Shown piece by piece: positions 32,713-39,178 of a DNA stretch of 39,178 nucleotides. The DNA is from Propionibacteriaceae bacterium. GTDB lineage: Bacteria > Actinomycetota > Actinomycetes > Propionibacteriales > Propionibacteriaceae. Position 1 is the stretch's first letter, and each line of letters starts with the position of its first letter. The position numbers and the translations under genes were made by a program. The stretch lies in NCBI GenBank assembly GCA_030538315.1, contig JAUNUF010000005.1:11569-50746 (forward strand), in the 5' to 3' direction. The notes under the pieces are model-generated. The model was not told the DNA's origin and did not search any database. It saw only the letters and a program-made list of their open reading frames with translations.

Positions 32713-33551
32713 CCACCCCCAAGATCGCCCTCAGCATCGCCGGCTCGGATCCCAGCGGAGGGGCCGGCATCCAGGCGGATCTCAAGACGTTCCACGCGCT
32801 GGGCGTCTACGGCGCCGCGGCGCTGGCCGGCCTCACCGTACAGAACACCCAAGGCGTGCGCGACGCCCGGCCCGTCGAGCCCGCGTTCGTGCGTGCCCAG
32901 ATCGAGGCGGTGCTGGACGACCTCCCAGTGGCCGCCACCAAGCTGGGCATGCTCTCCAACGCGGAGGTGGCCTCGGCCGTCGCGGATCTGATCGACGAGC
33001 GGCGCACGGATTTCGGCGTGATCGTGCTCGACCCCGTGATGGTGGCCACCTCCGGCGACAAGCTTCTCCAGGACGACGCCATCACCGTGGTGCGCGAACG
33101 GCTCATGCGCCAGGCGGATGTCATCACCCCCAACGTGCCCGAGGCCGCCGTACTCCTGGGCGTTGCTCCCGTCACGGATGCCGACGGCGTGATCGCCCAG
33201 GCCAAGGCGCTCGTCGCAGCAGGTGCCCGCGCAGCGCTGGTCAAGGGCGGCCACCTCACTGCGGCGCAGATGACTGACGCCTTCGCCACCTCCGACGGCG
33301 TGGCCGTCCTCAGCAGCCCGCGCATCGATTCGCGCCACACCCACGGGACGGGCTGCACCCTGTCTTCCGCCATCGCCGCCTGCGCCGCCCGCAACGGCGA
33401 CACCATCAGCACCGGGATCCGCCTCGAATCCATCGAGCAGGCCCGGGGCTACCTCATGCGCGCCATCGAATCCGGCTCGCACTGGCGCCTCTCGCGCACC
33501 CCAGATCAGGGCCACGGGCCCGTCAACCACCTCGTAGAAGGACTGTCATGA
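32709..33551 (+). CDS. thiD: Hydroxymethylpyrimidine (phosphate) kinase
   Basis: The product has 280 residues of the ribokinase-like ThiD family. Motifs: ALSIAGSDPSGGAGIQADLKTFHALGVYG at the N-terminus, KLGMLSN, VLDPVMVATSGDKLL and the anion-hole signature RHTHGTGCTLSSAIAA. It phosphorylates HMP twice to the pyrophosphate used by ThiE. The start overlaps the thiE stop (ATGA) and the stop overlaps the tenA start (ATGA), so all four genes are translated as one block. Confidence 0.96.
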   Translation: MTTPKIALSIAGSDPSGGAGIQADLKTFHALGVYGAAALAGLTVQNTQGVRDARPVEPAFVRAQIEAVLDDLPVAATKLGMLSNAEVASAVADLIDERRTDFGVIVLDPVMVATSGDKLLQDDAITVVRERLMRQADVITPNVPEAAVLLGVAPVTDADGVIAQAKALVAAGARAALVKGGHLTAAQMTDAFATSDGVAVLSSPRIDSRHTHGTGCTLSSAIAACAARNGDTISTGIRLESIEQARGYLMRAIESGSHWRLSRTPDQGHGPVNHLVEGLS

Positions 33552-34234
33552 CCATCACCTGGACCACCGGCGAATTCAGCGGCAAGGCCTGGGAGGCCAC
33601 CGCGGAGATCCGCCGTCGCATCGATGAGCTGCCCCTGCTGGTGGAACTGGCGGACGGCTCCCTCGACGTCAACCGGTTCGTCGAGTACCTCGTGCAGGAC
33701 GACTTCTACCTGCGCGGCTACACCCGCGCACTTGCCATGCTCGCCACCCGCGCGCCCTCCCCGGAAGCAGCGGGCTTCTGGGCTGGCAGCGCCAGCGGCG
33801 CCGTGGCGGCCGAGGTGGAGATGCACGCCGGGCTGATGTCAGACCCCGCGCTGGCAGGTGCGCCCCGGCCCACCGTCGCCTCCCCCACCACCCGCGCCTA
33901 CGTCAACATGTTGCAGACGATGACGGCGTACGAGCCCTACGAGGTGGGGGTCGCGGCCGTGCTGCCCTGCTACTGGGTGTACGCCGACGTCGGCGCGCGC
34001 CTCGCCGAGACCGCCTCAGCAGTGAAGGACCACCCGTTCGGCAACTGGGCCGCAGCCTACGCGGATCCGGTGTTCCAGAACGAGACGAGGCGCGCCATCG
34101 AGCTGCTCGACGAGGCCGCGGCCGCCGTCGACGATGCCACGCGCGAGCGCATGCTCACTGCCTTCATCGACGCCACGTACTACGAGGAACAGTTCTGGGC
34201 GAAATCCTACGACCAGGAAACCTGGAGCGTCTGA
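33548..34234 (+). CDS. tenA: Thiaminase II-type salvage enzyme TenA
   Basis: The product has 228 residues, all-helical. TenA catalytic residues are present: Asp51/Asp52 in VQDDFYL, Cys141 in VLPCYWVYADVG, and the C-terminal glutamates in YYEEQFW. TenA with the active-site cysteine hydrolyses thiamin or amino-pyrimidine breakdown products to HMP, which ThiD then phosphorylates. Its place as last gene in a ThiM-ThiE-ThiD operon makes this a dedicated salvage cluster. No de novo genes (thiC, thiG) are in the window. Confidence 0.95.
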   Translation: MTITWTTGEFSGKAWEATAEIRRRIDELPLLVELADGSLDVNRFVEYLVQDDFYLRGYTRALAMLATRAPSPEAAGFWAGSASGAVAAEVEMHAGLMSDPALAGAPRPTVASPTTRAYVNMLQTMTAYEPYEVGVAAVLPCYWVYADVGARLAETASAVKDHPFGNWAAAYADPVFQNETRRAIELLDEAAAAVDDATRERMLTAFIDATYYEEQFWAKSYDQETWSV

Positions 34235-34253
34235 GCTCCCCGGAACGCTGAAA

Positions 34254-34297
34254 GGCCCGCTCCCGGCGACGCGGGGGTCATCGCCAGGGAACGGGCC
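34254..34297. terminator. Hairpin between the thi operon and the convergent secreted protein gene
   Basis: GGCCCGCTCCCGGCGA pairs with TCGCCAGGGAACGGGCC around an 11-nt loop. It lies between two stop codons of convergent genes. Both flanks lack a clear T-run, so it is a stem without a classical U-tract. Confidence 0.7.
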
Positions 34298-34313
34298 CGA
34301 TCAGGGGGTGAGC

Positions 34314-35342
34314 TCAGCAGCCGCCGAAGCTCACGTCAGTGGTGTACGTCTGTGCGGAGATCTCCACGACGACATCGGAGTCCTTGAGCGGCCCGAGCGG
34401 CGCGTAGCGAGGGGTACCGTCCGAGTACTTCTCCCCAAGAACACGGAACTGCAGCTCGCGGTTGCCGATCTTCACGGAGCCGAGGTACTGCTTCTCGCCG
34501 TGGTTCTGCTTCAGCACCTGCTTGAACTCCGAGCCGTAGAGCGCCTTGATCTGCCCGATCGTCATGCCCACCTCAGCGCCTCTGGGGGTCTTGATGCCCG
34601 GCTTGCTCACCGCAACATCGGCCAGGCCCATCACGGAGATTCCGCGCTTGGTGAGCTCGGCGGTCTCGACGTGGGTTTCGCACACGTCCGAAACGCTCTT
34701 CTTGACGTAGCCCAGGCGCTCGAGATCAAGCAGCACGGTCTCCTTCTTGGCGGCGTGGGTCAGCGGGCCGAGCCCATCGACGGTGAGCTTGCTCTGATCG
34801 AGAACGTGCGCCGGAACACTGGTCACTGGCGTGACCTTGCCCTCCGCGAAGCGCACCAGGTTGTTGAACACCAGGCCGCGCTTGTTCACGTGCCGCCCGC
34901 CCTCATAGGCGATGAAGTCGGATTCGATGTAGGAGCGGCACGCTCCTCCGCCGGTCTTGGCGGTGTCGCACTCGGTGAACCAATTGCGCCCGCCCGAGGT
35001 GAAATAGCCCTTGTTGGTGGCCGCAGCGTCACCCAGCGGGTTACCCTTCCACACGCTGCGAGCGGCTGGCAGGTAGGTGAGGTTGTTGAAGTGCCAGCCG
35101 GTCTTGTTGACGAAGCGGCCCTTCTCGTACGAGATCTGCGTGGCCCAGATTTTGGTGGTGCACCGCACCACCGTCGGGGAGTACATCGCGCAGGTGGTGT
35201 CCCAGAGGCGACCATTCTGGATGTGCCCACCAGGGGTGGTGTAGACGTCCACCTCGGCAGCCTGGGACGGCAGCGCGGTGAGGCCGGTGAGGCCCATGGC
35301 TGCAGCGGCGGCAGCGATTGTGACTCGGCGAAGAAGCGACAT
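34314..35342 (-). CDS. Secreted protein with internal repeats, unknown function
   Basis: The product has 342 residues. ATG 35342 follows AAGGGA. A Sec signal peptide (about 1-29) ends in PSQAAE. Two related segments follow: 38-92 and 116-166. Shared patterns are NGRLWDTTCA...VRCTTKIWA with GRNWFTECDT...GACRSYIES, and YEKGRFVNKTGWHFNNL with YEGGRHVNKRGLVFNNL. The Cys pairs probably form disulfides. The C-terminal half (about 170-342) lacks this repeat and contains VGMTIGQIKALYGSEF. Repeats of the first kind occur in other actinobacterial secreted proteins, but I know no function. Confidence 0.75.
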   Translation of the reverse strand: MSLLRRVTIAAAAAAMGLTGLTALPSQAAEVDVYTTPGGHIQNGRLWDTTCAMYSPTVVRCTTKIWATQISYEKGRFVNKTGWHFNNLTYLPAARSVWKGNPLGDAAATNKGYFTSGGRNWFTECDTAKTGGGACRSYIESDFIAYEGGRHVNKRGLVFNNLVRFAEGKVTPVTSVPAHVLDQSKLTVDGLGPLTHAAKKETVLLDLERLGYVKKSVSDVCETHVETAELTKRGISVMGLADVAVSKPGIKTPRGAEVGMTIGQIKALYGSEFKQVLKQNHGEKQYLGSVKIGNRELQFRVLGEKYSDGTPRYAPLGPLKDSDVVVEISAQTYTTDVSFGGC

Positions 35343-35475
35343 TGCGTTTCCCTTTCTCAAGGACCCGGGGACCCAGTGCATTCATCCTCGCGCTGGGAGG
35401 GTTCACTGGATATACGCCTTGAGTCTCGATCTGGTTGCACGCAGGCCACACTTTTCTCACCCGCAGGGTGAAAAG

Positions 35476-35510
35476 CCGGACGGCCAGCCCCCATGAGACT
35501 GGCCGTCCGG
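35476..35510 (-). terminator. Intrinsic terminator of the PRC-barrel gene
   Basis: Perfect 12-bp stem CCGGACGGCCAG with an 11-nt loop, immediately followed on the minus strand by CTTTT. It lies 13 nt beyond the stop of the PRC-barrel gene. Confidence 0.85.
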
Positions 35511-35523
35511 GTGTCACCCCACG

Positions 35524-36279
35524 TCAGAGGTGTCGCGGGTTCCCCTGATCAGGAGCATCGAAGATGTTGTCGATCGGGTCTGCGCCACGCTTCGGCTCAC
35601 CCAACGGGCCGTCGGCAGCGTCGGGGAGCGGCCGGCCGGACAGGTCGCCTTCCACGAAGTCATCCTGGATCCCCGGCTCATCGTGGCGCAGGTCGCGCAG
35701 CACCTCGTCGTCGACGTAGCGCTCGTTGGCCTCGTCGTGGACGTTGTCCGGGCCGTCGAGCACCTCTTCGATGGGTCCGCGGCCATCGGCATCCCGATCC
35801 AGCGGGCCGCCGCGATCCGGGCCGTCGAGCACTTCGCCGACGGGGCCGCGGCCGTCACCATCGCGGTCGAGCAAGTCGTCCGAGCGGTCGTGGTCGCGCT
35901 CGTCAAGGTCACGATCATAGTCGCGATCCCAGCGGCGGGTGCGCTGACGCTCGGCTTCCACCTCCGCGGTGTCCACCTGGTAATAGCGGTAGAGCTCGTC
36001 TTCCTGCTCACGCGTGATGTGGCCATCCTCGTCCACGTTGGGGGCGTCCTTCACCTGATCCTTGTCTGCCGCAAGCGTCAGGCTGTCACCGTCGAGGGAG
36101 GACCCGGCCAGCGGAGCAAAGCTGCTGCTCAGGCCGAAGAAGCCGGTGTTGACGGTGACCCACATGGGCTCACCGGTGTGGTCGTCCAGATAGACGCCGC
36201 TGACGCCGCCGATGCGGTCGCCGTTTCGGTCGTAGGCAGTGGCCTCAAGCAGTTGGTTGATGTTCTCGTCGTGGCGCAT
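35524..36279 (-). CDS. PRC-barrel domain protein with Asp/Arg repeats
   Basis: The product has 251 residues. The N-terminal PRC-barrel (about 8-75) reads ATAYDRNGDRIGGVSGVYLDDHTGEPMWVTVNTGFFG. Next is a DEDGHITREQEDELYRYY helix. The C-terminal half is highly charged and contains a near-perfect tandem copy of 22 residues (DRDGDGRGPVGEVLDGPD, then DRDADGRGPIEEVLDGPD). This layout is common in actinobacterial stress-type PRC-barrel proteins of unknown function. ATG 36279 has AAGGGAG at the right distance. A longer frame to 36336 has no signal. It is divergent from glgP. Confidence 0.85.
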   Translation of the reverse strand: MRHDENINQLLEATAYDRNGDRIGGVSGVYLDDHTGEPMWVTVNTGFFGLSSSFAPLAGSSLDGDSLTLAADKDQVKDAPNVDEDGHITREQEDELYRYYQVDTAEVEAERQRTRRWDRDYDRDLDERDHDRSDDLLDRDGDGRGPVGEVLDGPDRGGPLDRDADGRGPIEEVLDGPDNVHDEANERYVDDEVLRDLRHDEPGIQDDFVEGDLSGRPLPDAADGPLGEPKRGADPIDNIFDAPDQGNPRHL

Positions 36280-36458
36280 GATGCTCCCTTCGTGAGCTCT
36301 TCCACCAGAGCCGTAATCGGCTGGGGTAGGTTCCACATTTCCGCAGGGTCAGGCAGCGTCGACACACCCGCAAGGATGTGGATTGCAGGGTGTTGCAGTA
36401 GCAGGCGGGTTTCCGTGGACGAGGTCGGGTCCAATGTGAGAAATGTGCACGTTCAAAC

Positions 36459-36464
36459 TAGGGT
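36459..36464 (+). promoter_or_regulatory. -10 box of leaderless promoter (glgP)
   Basis: TAGGGT followed by 7 nt and ATG at 36472. There is no Shine-Dalgarno sequence. Confidence 0.6.
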
Positions 36465-36471
36465 GGGACCC

Positions 36472-39033
36472 ATGCCAGACTTTGCGCAGAATAACGGGGG
36501 CCCCATGCGGGCCGATGAATCGCCCAACACTGACGTCCGTCGAATCGGACCCTCGTCGACTCCGACGCATCCTCTCGCCACCGCTCCAGTCTCGTCGCCC
36601 ACCTACTCGGTGGACGGGTTCGTGAAGGAGTTCCTGCACGAACTCAACACGAACCAGGGCGTCACGCTGTCGAGCTCCAGCGTCAACGACCAGTACCTGG
36701 CTCTCGCCAGCACCGTGAAGAACTACCTCATGGCCCGTTGGCTCGAGACCAACCGCAAGACGCACGACGCCAAGGTGAAGACCATCGGCTACCTCTCTGC
36801 GGAGTACCTCCTGGGCAGCCAGCTGAACAACGCGCTGCTGGCCACCAACCTGCACGACATCGCGGAAGAGGGCCTCAAGCTCTGCGGCCTCGACCTGCCC
36901 ACGCTGCGCGCGCAGGAGATCGAGCCCGGCCTCGGCAACGGTGGCCTCGGCCGCCTCGCCGCCTGCTTCATCGACTCGCTGGCCACCATGAACGTGCCCT
37001 GCATCGGCTACGGCATCCGCTACGAGTACGGCATCTTCCGCCAGACCTTCGTCGACGGCCGCCAGGTCGAGCAGCCGGATACCTGGCTGGCTCTCGGCGG
37101 TCCCTGGGAGTTCCCGCACCCTGAGGCCTCCGTCGAGGTCAACTTCGGTGGCCACACGGAGAAGTACACCGACGAGGACGGCAACGAGCGCACCCGCTGG
37201 ATTCCGGATTGGAACGTGCGCGCCGTGCCCTACAACTACATGGTGCCGGGCTACCTGAACGGCCGCGTGAACACGCTGCGCCTCTGGAGCGCCGCCGCCA
37301 CCAAGGCGTTCGACCTGCAGATCTTCAACGCCGGTGACTACGCCCAGGCCGTGCGGGCCCAGACCTTCGCCGAGAACATCTCCAAGGTGCTCTACCCCGA
37401 GGATTCCACCCCTCAGGGCAAGGAGCTGCGTCTTCAGCAGCAGTACTTCTTCGTGGCCGCTTCGCTGCGCGACTTCATCAACAACGAGCTCGAAGAGGGC
37501 TTCGATCTGCACAACCTGTCTGATCGCATCATCTTCCAGCTCAACGACACCCACCCCGTCATCGGCGTGCCGGAGCTCATGCGCATCCTCATCGATGAAG
37601 AGGGCTTCAGCTGGGACGAGGCGTGGGAAGTCACCCAGAAGTGTTACGCCTACACCTGTCACACCCTCCTGCCGGAGGCCCTCGAGGTGTGGTCCACCGA
37701 GCTGCTCGGCCGTCTGCTGCCGCGCCACCTGGAGATCATCTACCAGATCAACGAGGAGTTCCTCGCTGAGGTGCGTCAGGCCTTCCCGGGTGACGAGATC
37801 CGCGCCCGCCGCATGTCGCTGATCGCTGAGGGCACGGAGCGTGGGGTTCGCATGGCGCACCTCGCCGCCGTCGCCGCCACCAAGATCAACGGTGTGGCCG
37901 CCCTGCACTCGCAGCTGCTGCGCGACAAGGTGTTGAAGGACTTCGCAGACCTGTGGCCAGACAAGTTCACCAACGTGACCAACGGCGTGACCCCCCGTCG
38001 CTTCGTGCGCATGTCCAACTACAAGTTCGGCGAACTGCTCAACGACACGCTGGGCACCGGCTGGGTCACGGATCTCGAGCGCCTCAAGGAGCTTGAGCCC
38101 TACGCGGAGGATCCCGAGTTCAAGGAGAAGTTCCGCGAGGTCAAGGCCTGGAACAAGAAGCGCCTCACGCAGCTGCTGAAGGCCCGCGACGGCATCGAGC
38201 TGCCCGAGGGCCACATGCTCGACGTCATGGTGAAGCGCCTGCACGAGTACAAGCGCCAGTCGCTGAAGCTGCTGCACATCGTGTCGCTGTACGAGCAGGT
38301 CATCAGCGGCAAGATCACCGCCGCCGACGTGACCCCGCGCACCGTGCTGTTCGGCGCGAAGGCCGCCCCTGGCTACAAGATGGCCAAGGACACCATTCAC
38401 CTGATCAACAAGGTGGCCGAGGTGGTCAACAACGACGCGCGTCTTGAGGGTCGCCTGAAGGTCGCCTTCCCGGCCAACTACAACGTCACCCTCGCCGAGA
38501 AGCTCATCCCCGCCGCAGATCTGTCTGAGCAGATCTCGCTGGCAGGCATGGAGGCCTCGGGCACCGGCAATATGAAGTTCGCCCTCAACGGCGCGCTCAC
38601 CGTCGGTACCGATGATGGCGCGAACGTGGAGATCCGCCAGCTGGTGGGCGACAAGCACTTCTTCCTGTTCGGCATGTCCGAGCCTGAGGTCGCCGAGCTG
38701 GGCGCGAAGGGCTACAACCCGGGCTCCTACTACGAGAGCAACCAGAACCTGCGCGACGCCCTGAACCTGATCCTCTCGGGTCACTTCTCCGGCGGCGACG
38801 GCCACATGTTCGACTCCGTGGTGCTCAACCTGATCAACCAGGACCGCTTCATGGCCTTGGCTGATTTCCAGAGCTACGTGGATGCCCAGGCCCGCGTCGA
38901 GGAGCGTTACGCGGATGAGGAGGCGTGGACCCGTTCGGCCATCCTCAACGTGGCCCGCAGCGGCTTCTTCAGCTCGGATCGCTCGATGCGCGACTACCTG
39001 CAGCGCATCTGGCACACCAGCCCGATGCTCTGA
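36472..39033 (+). CDS. glgP: Glycogen/maltodextrin phosphorylase
   Basis: The product has 853 residues of the GT35 family. Conserved segments: TIGYLSAEYLLGSQLNNALL, EPGLGNGGLGRLAACFIDSLAT, LNDTHPVIGVPELMRIL, DVMVKRLHEYKRQ and the PLP site EASGTGNMKFALNGAL with Lys702. It splits the terminal alpha-1,4 glucose of glycogen or maltodextrin with phosphate to glucose-1-phosphate. The first 40 residues are a variable extension. ATG 36472 was chosen because TAGGGT precedes it by 7 nt. A much longer open frame upstream is antisense to the PRC-barrel gene. Together with the GH13 enzyme and importer it points to alpha-glucan use. Confidence 0.96.
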   Translation: MPDFAQNNGGPMRADESPNTDVRRIGPSSTPTHPLATAPVSSPTYSVDGFVKEFLHELNTNQGVTLSSSSVNDQYLALASTVKNYLMARWLETNRKTHDAKVKTIGYLSAEYLLGSQLNNALLATNLHDIAEEGLKLCGLDLPTLRAQEIEPGLGNGGLGRLAACFIDSLATMNVPCIGYGIRYEYGIFRQTFVDGRQVEQPDTWLALGGPWEFPHPEASVEVNFGGHTEKYTDEDGNERTRWIPDWNVRAVPYNYMVPGYLNGRVNTLRLWSAAATKAFDLQIFNAGDYAQAVRAQTFAENISKVLYPEDSTPQGKELRLQQQYFFVAASLRDFINNELEEGFDLHNLSDRIIFQLNDTHPVIGVPELMRILIDEEGFSWDEAWEVTQKCYAYTCHTLLPEALEVWSTELLGRLLPRHLEIIYQINEEFLAEVRQAFPGDEIRARRMSLIAEGTERGVRMAHLAAVAATKINGVAALHSQLLRDKVLKDFADLWPDKFTNVTNGVTPRRFVRMSNYKFGELLNDTLGTGWVTDLERLKELEPYAEDPEFKEKFREVKAWNKKRLTQLLKARDGIELPEGHMLDVMVKRLHEYKRQSLKLLHIVSLYEQVISGKITAADVTPRTVLFGAKAAPGYKMAKDTIHLINKVAEVVNNDARLEGRLKVAFPANYNVTLAEKLIPAADLSEQISLAGMEASGTGNMKFALNGALTVGTDDGANVEIRQLVGDKHFFLFGMSEPEVAELGAKGYNPGSYYESNQNLRDALNLILSGHFSGGDGHMFDSVVLNLINQDRFMALADFQSYVDAQARVEERYADEEAWTRSAILNVARSGFFSSDRSMRDYLQRIWHTSPML

Positions 39034-39042
39034 TTTCTACAC

Positions 39043-39097
39043 CTGCCTTTTTCCTGCACATCTTCGCCATGGGGCGACATCTGCAGGAAAAGGGCAG
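39043..39097 (+). terminator. PstI-core palindrome, copy 3, terminator of glgP
   Basis: Hairpin with core TTTTCCTGCACATCTTCGCC pairing GGCGACATCTGCAGGAAAA around an ATGG loop. It lies 9 nt past the glgP stop. The arms are less perfect than those at 3982-4052. Confidence 0.8.
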
Positions 39098-39118
39098 AGA
39101 AAGAAAATAGACAACAAG

Positions 39119-39178
39119 CGGCGGGGCCCCCGCCGGGGGGGCCGGCGGGGGGGGGGGGGGGGGGGGAAGTGGGGGTGG
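39119..39178. other. Poly-G low-complexity end
   Basis: The last 60 nt are almost only G and C, including a G-run of about 20 bases. This looks like a sequencing or assembly end artefact and not biological sequence. Confidence 0.7.

Noticed and set aside
35530..36471. Extended N-terminus of GlgP
   Set aside because: The extension is antisense to the PRC-barrel gene. The ATG at 36472 has a promoter-like box and gives a normal GlgP length.
39119..39178. G-rich tract as a structured or regulatory element
   Set aside because: A G-run of about 20 at the very end of the window is best explained as a contig-end artefact.

Overview
The window is 39 kb of high-GC DNA from a Gram-positive actinobacterium. 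Evidence for this includes the GC-rich third codon positions, many GTG/TTG starts, a HAIR (HspR) operator in front of clpB, a DUF1707 protein, a maltokinase-cap protein, and many genes that start directly behind a TANNNT box (leaderless transcripts). The gene content would fit the Propionibacteriales, but the sequence alone does not prove a genus. The right edge runs into a poly-G low-complexity tail and looks like a contig end.

Layout. 1-3.9 kb: the end of a DUF4129 membrane-protein operon, a lipoprotein, and a two-gene acyl-CoA desaturase/ferredoxin-reductase operon behind a dyad-rich promoter. 4-8.6 kb: a tetronate (four-carbon sugar acid) operon (otnK-type kinase, ltnD-type dehydrogenase, GntP permease) with a FadR-type regulator and a perfect 15-bp palindrome in its promoter. 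8.7-14.4 kb: a spermidine-synthase-like protein, a MATE exporter, a PQQ-type sugar dehydrogenase lipoprotein, and membrane proteins including DUF1345 and an unusual DUF1707/L7-L12-like fusion. 14.4-18 kb: clpB and a lipoprotein. 18-26 kb: alpha-glucoside metabolism (GH13 enzyme, AglEFG-type ABC importer without an ATPase, a stand-alone maltokinase-cap protein) plus a SixA phosphatase. 26-30 kb: DUF2277, small membrane genes, a truncated MerR remnant, and the threonine-to-glycine pair tdh-kbl. 29.7-31.1 kb: a lower-GC AbiEi/DUF559-type gene bracketed by two arrays of short repeats. 31.1-34.3 kb: a TPP riboswitch and thiM-thiE-thiD-tenA. 34.3-39 kb: a secreted repeat protein, a PRC-barrel protein and glycogen phosphorylase.

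How it fits together. Most genes are ordinary metabolism: alpha-glucoside uptake feeding GH13 and GlgP, sugar-acid use, threonine breakdown and thiamin salvage. The unexplained signal is in the non-coding DNA, which holds several palindrome families. The most striking is the 29.77-31.06 kb cassette. It has twelve copies of a 13-bp unit (GGCGCCTGCCTTA) on a 19-21 bp period, six on each side of the AbiEi/DUF559 gene, and both sides have the same direct-centre-inverted geometry. A separate palindrome (TTCCTGCAGAT...ATCTGCAGGAA) occurs three times, and one of these lies in a divergent promoter region, so it is not merely a terminator. Another notable signal is a large SdrD-B/Ig-like insertion in the first sugar permease.

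No rRNA or tRNA genes, CRISPR array, IS transposase or prophage genes were recognised.
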